Shown: positions 1 to 9,221, counted from the first letter of the stretch. The stretch: DNA of 64,000 nucleotides from Bacteroidota bacterium (GCA_003385605.1 QQUU01000136.1:1-64000); one strand, 5' to 3'. Translations and numbers: made by a program. Notes: a model not told the origin generated them from the sequence alone.

Positions 1-18
1 CCCAAAACTGTGGTTTTG

Positions 19-660
19 TTAAAGCCCAGCTGCTTTGCTTAGTGGGTGTTCTTTGACGAATTTTTGGCAAGCGAGGATCAGCTCAGGATAAAAAGATAAA
101 AACCATTGCTCTGCCTTTTGATAATTCGCGCAACCTGCTTCGAAATCTCTGAAAAAGTGACCCAAAGGTGCAATGGCCGGGTGTCGTCGGCTCATTCCCC
201 GGGCAGCACGGCGAATTCCTTTTAAGTTTTGGTAATCCAAAAGCCATCGTTCCAACTTCATCCACGGCCACATTCCTGCGGCTTTACCAACGAGTAATTT
301 CTTACTGCGCTCAATTTCGAGTGTACAAGTATCGATGAATTCAACCGCGGTGAGCTTTGCCGTATGCGGTTGAAGCGATGCCATTTTATCCCAATGTTTG
401 TGTAAAAAGTAATCGCCCAACAGATCTAAGGCAATCGGTGCTGTTTTACCTGCGACGAGTCTTAAATGGCTTTTTACCTCCTTAGATGCTTGATGTTCGT
501 CGGTGAAATGGTCGATGAATCTATGCAGTTCGACCCCAAGGACTACTGCAGAATTTGCTTTTTCTTTCCACGCATTACCTCGATATCCATCACCGGTGAA
601 GTTGTAGAACCTAATGAATTCGTGGTCCGGACTGCAGTGGAGATGTGCGAGAAAATTCAT
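19..660 (-). CDS. acpH: Acyl-carrier-protein phosphodiesterase family protein (AcpH-like)
   Basis: The 213-residue product matches the ACP phosphodiesterase family (DUF479), which removes the 4'-phosphopantetheine arm from acyl carrier protein in the cytoplasm. The start MNFLAHLH is the family's hallmark N-terminus. Asp24 in the TGDGYRGN segment and the LHRFIDHFTD block (residues 45-54) match the conserved metal-site region, and the C-terminal FYPEL motif is present. Length is close to the E. coli enzyme. It is the last gene of a leftward group pssA-purS-acpH, 61 bp after purS, with no clear promoter of its own. Only 18 bp lie beyond its stop before the window edge. The family assignment is firm; the physiological substrate in this phylum is inferred. 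Confidence 0.88.
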   Translation of the reverse strand: MNFLAHLHCSPDHEFIRFYNFTGDGYRGNAWKEKANSAVVLGVELHRFIDHFTDEHQASKEVKSHLRLVAGKTAPIALDLLGDYFLHKHWDKMASLQPHTAKLTAVEFIDTCTLEIERSKKLLVGKAAGMWPWMKLERWLLDYQNLKGIRRAARGMSRRHPAIAPLGHFFRDFEAGCANYQKAEQWFLSFYPELILACQKFVKEHPLSKAAGL

Positions 661-721
661 GAGGCAGTTCTGAGTTGATCGTCGAACCTAATTCCTCTGA
701 ATGGAGTGAATATTGGGATGA

Positions 722-973
722 TTAAGATGCGCTTACGGTAAATTCGAAAGCCTCCATTACTGGATTAATCAAAAGCTTTTCGCATGCTTCCTTCACCATT
801 GCTTCAGCTGCAGCTGCATCGGCAGCATCTACTTCCATTGTGATGTGCTTACCAATACGTACGTTACCACACGCTTCCAAGCCAATGTTTTTCAAGTTTG
901 CACCAACCGCTTTTCCTTGTGGATCGAGTAGTGCTTTTTGTGGCATCACGTTGATTTGAGCAGTGAATTTCAT
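722..973 (-). CDS. purS: Phosphoribosylformylglycinamidine synthase subunit PurS
   Basis: This small protein (83 residues from ATG at 973) has the PurS pattern: an initial beta strand MKFTAQINVMP, then DPQGKAV, the G-V-R-I-GK-I-ME stretch and an acidic helix ending in NPVMEAF. PurS bridges PurL and PurQ in the third step of purine synthesis, delivering ammonia for formylglycinamidine ribonucleotide. A longer reading frame begins at 1012 but lies inside the end of pssA. The ATG at 973 is preferred because it sits 1 bp after the pssA stop and begins at the family's usual first residues. No purL or purQ is nearby. Confidence 0.88.
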   Translation of the reverse strand: MKFTAQINVMPQKALLDPQGKAVGANLKNIGLEACGNVRIGKHITMEVDAADAAAAEAMVKEACEKLLINPVMEAFEFTVSAS

Positions 974-974
974 C

Positions 975-1694
975 TTAATTGATTTTTCTTTTTGATAAAT
1001 AATCTGTTGCAAAGCTCAATACTGGAAGCGTCGCAACGGTTATAGTAAATGCTAATGGTCCGACAAAAATAACCAATAGGCAGAAGAGTACGACCAATAT
1101 TACTTGTGCATTTCTGCGAATCTTATCATCAGTGGATTTGAAACTCAGAATAGCCATGCGAGAGTTCAGCCAATACACGCTAAGACTGAGAATACTGAGG
1201 AGTACTAAGGTCATTGCCGTACGCTCGTCCTCAGACATATTAACAATCCAATCCCATTGCTCCCATCGTCCTAGCCAGATCCAAAGTCCTAGCGCAAACA
1301 GGGCATTCGCCGGTGTTGGCATTCCTATGAAGTCTACACTTTGGTCGGTGCTCAAATTGAACTTTGCCAGACGGTAGACGCTTGAGGCTGCCACAGTCGC
1401 CCCTAAAATGATGGCCCATGGTTGGTCTAGGGTGCCGTAATCACTGAGGATGCTTGACCATAAAAAGGCAGGAACCGCTCCAAATGAAATGGCGTCGGCC
1501 AGCGAATCTAGCTGTTGGCCAAGAGGGCCTTGCACACCCAATCGGCGTGCAAGCATTCCGTCCAATAAATCACAGAGTGCAGCGAGCAATAAGCAGGCTG
1601 CAACACCATTTGTGCTCTGCGCCATAATGAAATAGATGGCTACAACTCCGCAAGAGGCGTTAATGAGCGTTAAAAGATTCGGAATGTGTTTCAT
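975..1694 (-). CDS. pssA: CDP-diacylglycerol--serine O-phosphatidyltransferase
   Basis: This integral membrane enzyme of 239 residues makes phosphatidylserine from CDP-diacylglycerol and serine, the first step to phosphatidylethanolamine. The full CDP-alcohol phosphotransferase signature is present: D42, D45-G46, A49-R50, G59, D63, D67, in the segment DLLDGMLARR followed by LGQQLDSLAD. Several hydrophobic helices follow. A TTG nine bases upstream (1703) is in frame but belongs to the promoter box CATCTTTG, so the ATG at 1694 is taken as the start. It is divergent from lnt with only 29 bp between the start codons, and purS follows after 1 bp. Confidence 0.93.
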   Translation of the reverse strand: MKHIPNLLTLINASCGVVAIYFIMAQSTNGVAACLLLAALCDLLDGMLARRLGVQGPLGQQLDSLADAISFGAVPAFLWSSILSDYGTLDQPWAIILGATVAASSVYRLAKFNLSTDQSVDFIGMPTPANALFALGLWIWLGRWEQWDWIVNMSEDERTAMTLVLLSILSLSVYWLNSRMAILSFKSTDDKIRRNAQVILVVLFCLLVIFVGPLAFTITVATLPVLSFATDYLSKRKIN

Positions 1695-1700
1695 TGGGTG

Positions 1701-1719
1701 CAAAGATGCATTATTTTGG
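1701..1719. promoter_or_regulatory. Back-to-back -7 boxes of pssA and lnt
   Basis: On the minus strand CATCTTTG (1708-1701) lies 6 nt before the pssA ATG. On the plus strand TATTTTGG (1712-1719) lies 4 nt before the lnt ATG. Each is a near match to the Bacteroidota -7 element TAnnTTTG. Only 3 bp separate the boxes, so each upstream element must lie in or near the other gene. The boxes are seen; their function is inferred. Confidence 0.55.
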
Positions 1720-1723
1720 CGCT

Positions 1724-3274
1724 ATGACCGATTGGAAAAAACTCAATTCATTTTCTCTGAGTCTCCTGGCTGGTATTTGTTTGATTGCCGCCTGGACTTG
1801 GAGCCCCCTAGTGGTGCTTTTATTTCCTGCTTGGGTCATGCTCCTCGAGTTGGCCGGAAGAAAAAAGCGTCCCTTACTCTTTTTGTACCTCGCTTTCGCC
1901 ATCTGGAATGGCGGTACTACCTATTGGATAGCTAATGCGCATCCCCTTGGGGTTATTGCCACAGTTGGAATCAATGCTTGGCTTATGGCATTTGCATTGT
2001 GGTTCGGTATTCGAGCCCGAGCGATGTTCATGCGTCTTGGGTTGCGGTCATTAACAGCTTGGTTGCCCGTTGTTGCTTCTTGGATGGCTTTTGAACACCT
2101 CCACGAATATTGGGGATTGGCCTTTCCGTGGTTGCATCTAGGAAATACCTTTTACGCATGGCCAGAGCTCGTGCAGTGGTATTCATTGATTGGCAATGCC
2201 GGAGGTACTTTATGGGTATTGGTTGTGGCCATCATTTGGTATAGCACCACAAAGAAATTTACAAGAACTGCGGTTCTGCTGGGACCGGTGCTATTGAGCA
2301 TGGTGATGTTTTTTATGCCCGAGGCGAGTTCTTCTACCTCCCTTTCAGTGGCGGTAGTTCAGCCGAACATCAACTCCTACACGGAAAAATGGAGCACGCC
2401 GGAACGCACGCAGATACAGAAAGTAGATCGGTTACTTAAAGAGAGCGGTGCTTCGGACGTTGACTTGCTCGTACTCCCTGAGACCTTCCTTCCAAAGGCT
2501 CGACAGGAATTGGTTTTAGAAAAATCGGTCAACGATGCGATGTTGAAACAAGTCTTGAAGAATTACGGAAAGTCGGCCATTTTTGGCGCAACGACGTACG
2601 ATTTCCAAGAGGAGAAGACGTACTTCAATCGCCCCATGGGAGACCGCTACTACACTTTATACAATACGGCGCTTTTTCAGAGCAGCACTACGAAGCCTTG
2701 GGACATCTATCATAAAGGAAAGTTGGTGGTCGGTGGTGAATCCATGCCTTTTGTCAAGTATTTACAGCCAATTCTCGGAGATTGGGCCCTCGAATTAGGC
2801 GGTACATCAGGAACATTAGGGACCTCTTCAGAGCGAACCGTCTTTATGGATACCGTTCTTGGATTAAAATTGGCACCAATCATTTGCTGGGAAAATGAGT
2901 TTTCCGGGTACGCGACCGAATACTCGAGAGCAGGTGCAAATTTATTGGCCGTGATTACCAACGACGGCTGGTGGGGCGATACCGACGGACACCTGCAACA
3001 CATGCGTTTCTCTGGTCTCAGAGCCATCGAGCAGCGCAAGTATGTGGTGCGCAGTGCCAACACAGGCATCAGCACAATTCTTGATACCAAAGGACGTCCG
3101 TTGGATCGACTAAATTGGGAAGAAGAAGGGGTGATTTTAAGTCAAGTTCCACTGATGGACGGTCAGACCCTGTATGTGAAGACAGGCAATTGGCTTGGAC
3201 CGTTAATGAGCATCCTCTTTGGGTGTACCTTCCTTATAGTTCTAATTAGCAGATTTTTCAGAATTAAACCCTAG
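1724..3274 (+). CDS. lnt: Apolipoprotein N-acyltransferase
   Basis: This inner-membrane enzyme (516 residues from ATG 1724) adds the third acyl chain to the N-terminal cysteine of lipoproteins. An N-terminal block of hydrophobic helices (about residues 10-200) is followed by a nitrilase-like periplasmic domain. The catalytic triad is visible: Glu253 in LPETFLP, Lys331 in YHKGKLVVGGE and Cys388 in IICWENEF, then NDGWWG and RAIEQRKYVVRSANTG typical of Lnt. A C-terminal membrane helix ends the protein. An in-frame ATG at 1694 would overlap the pssA start and the -7 box; the ATG at 1724, 4 nt after TATTTTGG, is preferred. The window encodes many lipoproteins that would be substrates. Confidence 0.93.
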   Translation: MTDWKKLNSFSLSLLAGICLIAAWTWSPLVVLLFPAWVMLLELAGRKKRPLLFLYLAFAIWNGGTTYWIANAHPLGVIATVGINAWLMAFALWFGIRARAMFMRLGLRSLTAWLPVVASWMAFEHLHEYWGLAFPWLHLGNTFYAWPELVQWYSLIGNAGGTLWVLVVAIIWYSTTKKFTRTAVLLGPVLLSMVMFFMPEASSSTSLSVAVVQPNINSYTEKWSTPERTQIQKVDRLLKESGASDVDLLVLPETFLPKARQELVLEKSVNDAMLKQVLKNYGKSAIFGATTYDFQEEKTYFNRPMGDRYYTLYNTALFQSSTTKPWDIYHKGKLVVGGESMPFVKYLQPILGDWALELGGTSGTLGTSSERTVFMDTVLGLKLAPIICWENEFSGYATEYSRAGANLLAVITNDGWWGDTDGHLQHMRFSGLRAIEQRKYVVRSANTGISTILDTKGRPLDRLNWEEEGVILSQVPLMDGQTLYVKTGNWLGPLMSILFGCTFLIVLISRFFRIKP

Positions 3275-3291
3275 TAGTTGGGTGCGGTATG

Positions 3292-3299
3292 TAACTTTG
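3292..3299 (+). promoter_or_regulatory. -7 box of lpdA (TAACTTTG)
   Basis: TAACTTTG is an exact TAnnTTTG match, 23 nt before the lpdA ATG and just after the lnt stop. The stretch CTTTGCAC is shared with the boxes of pssA and rlmN. No convincing TTTG element lies 18-21 bp upstream. Confidence 0.5.
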
Positions 3300-3322
3300 C
3301 ACACCGTTAAAAACAATTTTAC

Positions 3323-4720
3323 ATGAGTTCATACGACGTAGTAGTAATCGGTTCAGGTCCTGGAGGCTATGTGAGTGCGATCAGATGTGCCCAGTTAGGC
3401 ATGAAGACAGCATTGGTAGAAAAGTACAGCACCTTGGGTGGTACTTGTTTGAATGTGGGGTGTATCCCTTCGAAGGCTTTGCTAGATTCTTCAGAGCACT
3501 ACCATGCAGCTGTGCATTCTTTCGAGGCGCACGGCATTAACGTGGAGAAGCCAACGGTTGACTTTGCCAAAATGATCGAGCGCAAGGCAGGTGTGGTAAG
3601 CACGACTTGTGACGGTATTGACTACTTGATGAAGAAAAACGAGATCGACGTATTGCACGGATTTGGCTCGTTAGTAGATAAAAATACGGTTCAGGTGGAT
3701 GGTGAACAGACCACTACAGTTAGTGCCAAGCATATCATCCTTGCTACAGGATCCAAGCCTATCGAGCTTCCGTTCGCGAAGTTCGACAAGGAGCGCATCA
3801 TTTCTTCAACGGAAGCACTTAGCCTTAAAGAGATTCCAAAGCACATGGTCGTGATTGGCGGTGGTGTTATTGGTCTTGAATTAGGGTCAGTATATGCGCG
3901 TCTAGGCGCTGATGTGACTGTGGTAGAGTACGCCAAGAGCATCATCCCAACTATGGACGGTGCCATGGGTAAAGAGCTCATGCGCAGTATGAAAAAGCTC
4001 GGCGTGAAGTTTAGTCTTAGCACCAAGGTTAGCGATGTGAGTCGCGACGGTGATGTGGTTAAAGTAACAGCCACCAATAAGAAAGGCGAAGAGGTCGTTT
4101 TTGAAGGTGATTACTGTCTTGTAGCCGTAGGTCGCGGTGCTTATACAGCGAAGCTTGGTTTGGAAAACGTAGGAATTGAAACGGATGAGCGTGGCCGTAT
4201 TTCGGTGAACGATCACCTGCAGACTGCGGTTCCGAACATCTATGCTATTGGTGATGTAGTTCGCGGCGCTATGCTTGCTCACAAAGCTGAGGAAGAAGGC
4301 GTATTTGTCGCGGAATCTATCGCTGGAGAGAAACCGCACATCAACTATGATTTGATCCCGGGTATCGTGTATACGTGGCCTGAGGTTGCTGCTGTTGGTA
4401 AGACAGAAGAGCAATTAAAAGAGGAAGGCGCTGCGTACAAAGTGGGTTCATTCCCAATGCGTGCTTTGGGCCGTTCTAGAGCTTCAGGCGATATCGATGG
4501 TGTGGTGAAGGTACTGGCCGATAAGAATACCGATGAGGTATTAGGTGTACACATTGTTGCTGCACGCGCTGCCGATATAATTATGGAGGCTGTAACTGCG
4601 ATGGAATTCCGTGCTTCTGCTGAGGACATTGCCCGCATTTGCCACGGTCACCCTACATATACAGAAGCTTTGAAAGAAGCAGCATTAGCAGCTACTGCAA
4701 ATCGCGCAATACACAGTTAA
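3323..4720 (+). CDS. lpdA: Dihydrolipoyl dehydrogenase (E3)
   Basis: This 465-residue flavoprotein disulfide reductase reoxidises dihydrolipoamide in the 2-oxoacid dehydrogenase complexes and the glycine cleavage system, with NAD+ as acceptor. Visible features are the FAD-binding GSGPGG near residue 10, the redox pair Cys42/Cys47 in CLNVGC, a second dinucleotide fold (VVIGGGVIGLELG), the FAD-binding AIGDVV segment, and the dimer-interface base His443/Glu448 in HGHPTYTE. It is an obvious partner of pdhA and pdhC at the right end of the window. The stop overlaps the pabB start (TAATG), so the two are probably co-transcribed. Confidence 0.96.
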   Translation: MSSYDVVVIGSGPGGYVSAIRCAQLGMKTALVEKYSTLGGTCLNVGCIPSKALLDSSEHYHAAVHSFEAHGINVEKPTVDFAKMIERKAGVVSTTCDGIDYLMKKNEIDVLHGFGSLVDKNTVQVDGEQTTTVSAKHIILATGSKPIELPFAKFDKERIISSTEALSLKEIPKHMVVIGGGVIGLELGSVYARLGADVTVVEYAKSIIPTMDGAMGKELMRSMKKLGVKFSLSTKVSDVSRDGDVVKVTATNKKGEEVVFEGDYCLVAVGRGAYTAKLGLENVGIETDERGRISVNDHLQTAVPNIYAIGDVVRGAMLAHKAEEEGVFVAESIAGEKPHINYDLIPGIVYTWPEVAAVGKTEEQLKEEGAAYKVGSFPMRALGRSRASGDIDGVVKVLADKNTDEVLGVHIVAARAADIIMEAVTAMEFRASAEDIARICHGHPTYTEALKEAALAATANRAIHS

Positions 4721-5973
4721 TGATTAAGGCATCGACATACAAAGTCGATCCGAAAGGTATAGAGCATCGACTGCTGGAACTTTCCAGTGGTCGATCTTTT
4801 TTTGCACTCTACACAAGTAACAGCTATCCAAATTCTGAGAAGCGCTATGAACTCATTTTTGGTTGGGGTGCTACAGAGGTATTCACCGAACATCAGGTGG
4901 TTTCAGATACGCTTGGTGCAGGTTGGAAGTTTGGTTTTTTAGGCTACGAGCTTAGGACCCAATTTGAATCGGTCACACAAGAGAACGATGCCCTTGGCCA
5001 ATGGCCACATACCCAATTCTTTACCCCAGAAGTGGCAGGTGTCCTGCATACCGATGGAACCCTAGACATCTGGGCGGAGGATGTCGCAGCGGCAGAACGG
5101 GCGATGCGAGAAGTTTTGCATGCACCAACATCGAGAGCATCAGGAAACACTTCATTGAATTTTGAACCTGTTGAGACCAAAGACGAATACGTTGCCAATG
5201 TCAATGCTTTGAAGAACCACATTCAACGCGGGGATATTTATGAGGTGAACTATTGTACTGCCTTCAAAGCAGATTTTGAGGAAGTGGATAGCGTTGGTCT
5301 TTATAAAAATATGGTCGCCGGAACAGAGGCCCCCTTCTCGGCCTATATCAAGATGAGGGACCACGAACTTCTCTGTACATCCCCTGAACGATACATCAAA
5401 AGGGAAGGCAATCGAATTTGTTCTCAACCCATTAAGGGTACAAATAGGTATTCGGACACGGACAACCAGGCGGCACAAGCGGCACTTGTGGAAAGTGATA
5501 AAGAGCGCGCTGAAAATGTGATGATTGTCGATTTGGTACGAAACGACTTGTCTAGAGTGGCAAAGAAGGGCACGGTAAGAGTGAGTGAGCTCTTTGGCAC
5601 CTATGCTTTTAAAAATGTCAATCAGATGATCAGTACCGTTGAGGCTGAGGTCAAAGACGGGGTAAGCAATTGGGACATTATCGCCGCAAGTTTTCCTATG
5701 GGTTCGATGACTGGAGCTCCTAAAGTTAGCGCCATGGAATTGGCCGAGCGCTATGAAAAAGTGGCTCGAGAGATTTACTCTGGCGCTGTCGGATACATCA
5801 CTCCACAAGGCGATTTTGACTTTAACGTCGTCATTCGAAGCATTGCCATGAACAAAGCCACCGGTGTCGCCACGTTGCACGTGGGTGGTGCCATCACCAT
5901 TCTTAGCGATGCCGATGAAGAATATGGGGAGTGCTTGCTCAAGGCCGAAAGTGTTTTAATGGCCGCAAAATAA
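4720..5973 (+). CDS. pabB: Aminodeoxychorismate synthase component I
   Basis: This chorismate-utilising enzyme (417 residues) makes 4-amino-4-deoxychorismate for folate synthesis. The key PIKGT motif carries the lysine characteristic of PabB, where anthranilate synthase has alanine. The conserved run continues with IVDLVRNDLSRV, FPMGSMTGAPK, and IYSGAVGYITPQGDFDFNVVIR. The frame is open further upstream (to 4639), but the ATG at 4720 overlapping the lpdA stop gives the family's normal length. No pabA-like amidotransferase gene is adjacent. tilS follows after 18 bp. Confidence 0.9.
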   Translation: MIKASTYKVDPKGIEHRLLELSSGRSFFALYTSNSYPNSEKRYELIFGWGATEVFTEHQVVSDTLGAGWKFGFLGYELRTQFESVTQENDALGQWPHTQFFTPEVAGVLHTDGTLDIWAEDVAAAERAMREVLHAPTSRASGNTSLNFEPVETKDEYVANVNALKNHIQRGDIYEVNYCTAFKADFEEVDSVGLYKNMVAGTEAPFSAYIKMRDHELLCTSPERYIKREGNRICSQPIKGTNRYSDTDNQAAQAALVESDKERAENVMIVDLVRNDLSRVAKKGTVRVSELFGTYAFKNVNQMISTVEAEVKDGVSNWDIIAASFPMGSMTGAPKVSAMELAERYEKVAREIYSGAVGYITPQGDFDFNVVIRSIAMNKATGVATLHVGGAITILSDADEEYGECLLKAESVLMAAK

Positions 5974-5979
5974 AAGGCC

Positions 5980-5987
5980 TATTTTCG
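5980..5987 (+). promoter_or_regulatory. -7 box of tilS (TATTTTCG), 4 nt from ATG
   Basis: TATTTTCG differs from TAnnTTTG at one position and ends 4 nt before the ATG. The 14-mer CTATTTTCGCTTCA (5979-5992) recurs exactly in front of ftsX (25199-25212), which supports a promoter role rather than chance. Confidence 0.5.
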
Positions 5988-5991
5988 CTTC

Positions 5992-7266
5992 ATGGATCTT
6001 CCAGAATTACTTCCTGGTAAAAAAGCTGTCCTCGGTTTTAGCGGGGGAGTAGACTCTGTAGTGCTCAGTCAGCTGCTGGTCGAGCGCTATAACATTCGTC
6101 CGTATTTGCTGCACGTAAATTATGGACTCCGTGAAGAGGCCGATAGCGACGAGCAGTGGTGCCGCTGGTACGCCCAGGAGCACCGTTTCGAAATCATTGT
6201 TCTTAAGGCCAATCCTCAGGAGCGCGAGGGGGAGAATGTCCAGAATTGGGCCCGAAACATCCGCTATGATTTCTTTGAAAAGCAAGCGAAAGAACTCGGA
6301 GCAGCCTATATTTTCACCGCCCACCACGCCGACGACAGACGCGAAAGTTTCTTGATGAATGCCCTTCGCGGTAGTGGTCTAACCAGTGTAAGCGGCATGA
6401 ATAATACGCGATTCATCCGCCCTATGGCCAACATGGACAAGGCAGAGGTGCTGGCCTACGCACAGGAGCGTGGCCTGAGCTGGGTGGAAGATGCCTCGAA
6501 TGCAACCTTGAAATACAAGCGGAATCAAATTCGTCATCTACTCGCGCCGGTGCTTGACCAGGTCGAACCACGATGGAAAGGTGGTCTTAAGAAAACCGTA
6601 GACAACCTCCACCGCGACGGAATGTTGCTTAAGGGGCTTTTGAAGGGATGGTCGAATCAGTTTGTCACACTTCGAAGCGGTGAGCATTACATTAAAATGG
6701 GCCCTTGGACCGAGGAGTCTTACGCCCAAGTTTTATTGTGGCGTTTCTACTTGAGCATCGACGCTGGACTTTCTTATGAGGAAGTAGGGCATGTGCTTAA
6801 AGGCGAGATCGGTCAGCGAACCGCGGGTCGAACACATCTTTTAATTAAGGACCGGGACCAATTCATCGTTGGACCCAATGTCCCCGTTGATCGCAAGGAG
6901 TACACCATTACCACTTTGGAAGAGCTCGGCCACTTGCCTTTTGAATTACAATTCATTGCCACACCAAAGGCGGAGGTTGAATTTGGTCCGGATAAAGAGT
7001 GGATGACGACAAATGTGCCACTTCCACTGGTCATTCGAACGTGGAGGCCCGGCGATAAATTCGTGCCTTTGGGCATGAGCGGCACCAAGAAAATAGCCGA
7101 CTTTTTAAATGATTTAAGACTGCCAAGACACCACAAGGAACACGTTTACGTGGCTACCCATGAAGGCAAAATTTTATGGGTTCTGGGGCACCGAATTGAT
7201 GATTCGATGAAAGTTGCCGAAGGCGACAACATGGCCTATCTTGCAGTGATAAACCCGAAACTATGA
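5992..7266 (+). CDS. tilS: tRNA(Ile)-lysidine synthase
   Basis: This 424-residue cytoplasmic enzyme modifies C34 of the tRNA-Ile with CAU anticodon to lysidine, changing both codon reading and charging identity. The N-terminal PP-loop ATPase domain shows SGGVDS (residues 17-22), followed by HVNYGLR, FTAHHADDRRE and NALRGSGL. The C-terminal TilS domain contains RTWRPGDKFVPLGMSGTKK and WVLGHRID. The start follows the -7 box by 4 nt. The stop overlaps the dsbD start (ATGA). Confidence 0.93.
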   Translation: MDLPELLPGKKAVLGFSGGVDSVVLSQLLVERYNIRPYLLHVNYGLREEADSDEQWCRWYAQEHRFEIIVLKANPQEREGENVQNWARNIRYDFFEKQAKELGAAYIFTAHHADDRRESFLMNALRGSGLTSVSGMNNTRFIRPMANMDKAEVLAYAQERGLSWVEDASNATLKYKRNQIRHLLAPVLDQVEPRWKGGLKKTVDNLHRDGMLLKGLLKGWSNQFVTLRSGEHYIKMGPWTEESYAQVLLWRFYLSIDAGLSYEEVGHVLKGEIGQRTAGRTHLLIKDRDQFIVGPNVPVDRKEYTITTLEELGHLPFELQFIATPKAEVEFGPDKEWMTTNVPLPLVIRTWRPGDKFVPLGMSGTKKIADFLNDLRLPRHHKEHVYVATHEGKILWVLGHRIDDSMKVAEGDNMAYLAVINPKL

Positions 7267-9158
7267 AACGCATTCTTACCCTTTTTGCGGTAGTATTTGC
7301 AACTGTCCTGTTTGCGCAGCCTCAGCCGGTGAAATGGTCAACTTCGTACGAGGTTCAAGACCCCTACATCAAAGTGATTGTGCATGCAGATATTGAAGAA
7401 GGATGGCATTTATACAGCCAAAACCTCGAAGACGGCGGACCAATCCCAACGTCTTTTTATCTAGATACGTCAAGTGCTTTTGCACCTTTGGGTAGCTGGA
7501 GTGAAGGGGAGCCTCACGTGGAGTACGATCCAAATTTTGAAATGGATCTTGCCTTCTTCTCAGAATCGGCAGATTTCACCATTCTTCTAGAACCGAAAGA
7601 GGCTGACTTTACCGTGAAGGGCGAGTTAGAATTTATGGTATGCAACGACGAGATGTGTCTTCCACCAACCTATGTAGACTTTAAAACCGAGATAGTAGAT
7701 GCGCCGCTTCCTTCCCCTTGGGACGGATTGGGGACTACCTTTTGGCTCGGTTTCTTGGGCGGTTTCGCAGCCCTGATCATGCCTTGTATCTTCCCGATGA
7801 TTCCGCTTACAGTGAGTTTCTTCACTAAACAAAGCAAGACCAAAGCGGAAGGCATATTCAAGGCATCCATTTATGGATTGGGCATTATTGTTATTTATGT
7901 AGGATTAGGGCTCTTAGTCACGCTGCTTTTTGGAGCGGACAGTTTGAATAAAATGGCTACTAACCCGTGGTTTAATCTTGCATTCTTTGCCCTGTTTGTG
8001 GTTTTTGCAGCAAGTTTCTTTGGCGCTTTTGAAATCACATTGCCTTCGAGCTGGGTGAATAAAGCAGACGATGCTTCTAATAAAGGAGGTATGGTCGGAA
8101 TTTTCTTCATGGCTTTCACCTTGAGCTTAGTTAGCTTCTCTTGTACAGGACCAATTATTGGGTCGCTACTTGTTAAAGCCGCCTCAGGAGGATCCTTACT
8201 AGGTCCAGCAGTTGGAATGTTTGGTTTTGCTCTGGCGCTCGCTATTCCATTTACCCTATTTGCTGCTTTCCCGGGCTGGTTAAATTCGTTGCCTTCTTCC
8301 GGAGGTTGGTTGAATACAGTGAAGGTGACCCTTGGATTTTTAGAATTGGCTTTTGCCTTGAAGTTCTTATCTACCGCTGACATGGTTATGCAGTGGCATT
8401 TACTAGAACGAGAATTGTTCCTAGCCATTTGGGTAGCTATCGCATTTGCAACAGCTTTCTATTTGCTCGGTGCCTTCCGTATGCCATTAGACAGCCCCGT
8501 GCAGAGCATTGGTGTGAGCAGATTGTTTATTGCGTTGACCTTCCTAATCATGGGCTTTTACATGCTGCCGGGAATTTTCGGAGCTCCAGTGAAACTCATC
8601 GCTGGTTTCCCGCCGCCAGAGCATTATGCTGAGCAACGAGGCGGAGCCTTTGCACAGCCAAATATCACAACAGTGGTATCTGGCGAACAGGCCAGCGTTC
8701 AACCAGAATTGGGCGAACATTGTCCCAATGGACTTCCTTGTTTCAACGACTATGAAGCCGGTTTGGCTTACGCGAAGGAGGTTGGGAAACCGATCATGCT
8801 TGACTTCACAGGTTGGGGTTGTGTGAACTGCCGTAAAATGGAAGAAAATGTATGGGTTGACGAACGCGTTCATCAGCGTCTTCGCGATAACGTCGTATTG
8901 GTTTCATTGTATGTAGATGCGCGCCCTGATTTACCAGAAGATGAGCAATACATCAGCGAAATTACTGGTCGAAAAATCAAGAATATTGGAAACAAGTGGA
9001 GTGAATTCCAAGAGGTGAACTTCCAAGAAGTAAGTCAGCCACTGTATGTGATTTTAGGACACGACGATTTAACGCCGCTGGTAGAGAAAAATGCCTACAA
9101 CCTTGATGTAGATGCCTACATCGATTGGTTGGATCGCGGAGTCGCTGCGTTTAAATAA
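7263..9158 (+). CDS. dsbD: Thiol:disulfide interchange protein DsbD
   Basis: This 631-residue membrane protein carries electrons from cytoplasmic thioredoxin to the periplasm, for protein disulfide reduction and cytochrome c maturation. It has all three modules: a signal peptide (residues 1-18) and an N-terminal periplasmic domain with Cys127/Cys132 (CNDEMC); a polytopic CcdA-like core (about 155-445) with Cys175 in PCIFPMIPL and Cys294 in SFSCTGP; and a C-terminal thioredoxin domain with C520-V-N-C523. The cytochrome-c-like lipoprotein at 39953 is a possible beneficiary. It overlaps tilS by 4 bp and ends at a terminator. Confidence 0.93.
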   Translation: MKRILTLFAVVFATVLFAQPQPVKWSTSYEVQDPYIKVIVHADIEEGWHLYSQNLEDGGPIPTSFYLDTSSAFAPLGSWSEGEPHVEYDPNFEMDLAFFSESADFTILLEPKEADFTVKGELEFMVCNDEMCLPPTYVDFKTEIVDAPLPSPWDGLGTTFWLGFLGGFAALIMPCIFPMIPLTVSFFTKQSKTKAEGIFKASIYGLGIIVIYVGLGLLVTLLFGADSLNKMATNPWFNLAFFALFVVFAASFFGAFEITLPSSWVNKADDASNKGGMVGIFFMAFTLSLVSFSCTGPIIGSLLVKAASGGSLLGPAVGMFGFALALAIPFTLFAAFPGWLNSLPSSGGWLNTVKVTLGFLELAFALKFLSTADMVMQWHLLERELFLAIWVAIAFATAFYLLGAFRMPLDSPVQSIGVSRLFIALTFLIMGFYMLPGIFGAPVKLIAGFPPPEHYAEQRGGAFAQPNITTVVSGEQASVQPELGEHCPNGLPCFNDYEAGLAYAKEVGKPIMLDFTGWGCVNCRKMEENVWVDERVHQRLRDNVVLVSLYVDARPDLPEDEQYISEITGRKIKNIGNKWSEFQEVNFQEVSQPLYVILGHDDLTPLVEKNAYNLDVDAYIDWLDRGVAAFK

Positions 9159-9177
9159 GACGACAAGATTTAAATTG

Positions 9178-9217
9178 AGCCGGGGCAAGAACTTTTCTTA
9201 TCCCGGCTTCGTTTTTT
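9178..9217 (+). terminator. Rho-independent terminator after dsbD
   Basis: Arms AGCCGGG (9178-9184) and CCCGGCT (9202-9208) enclose a 17-nt loop and are followed by a T-rich tract to about 9217. The T tract ends only 4-5 nt before the ATG at 9222, leaving almost no room for a leader for the next gene. Confidence 0.7.
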
Positions 9218-9221
9218 ATAC

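Noticed and set aside
5152-5880. Open frame of 242 residues on the minus strand
   Set aside because: It lies entirely inside pabB, which has full family motifs on the other strand, and shows no recognisable domain.
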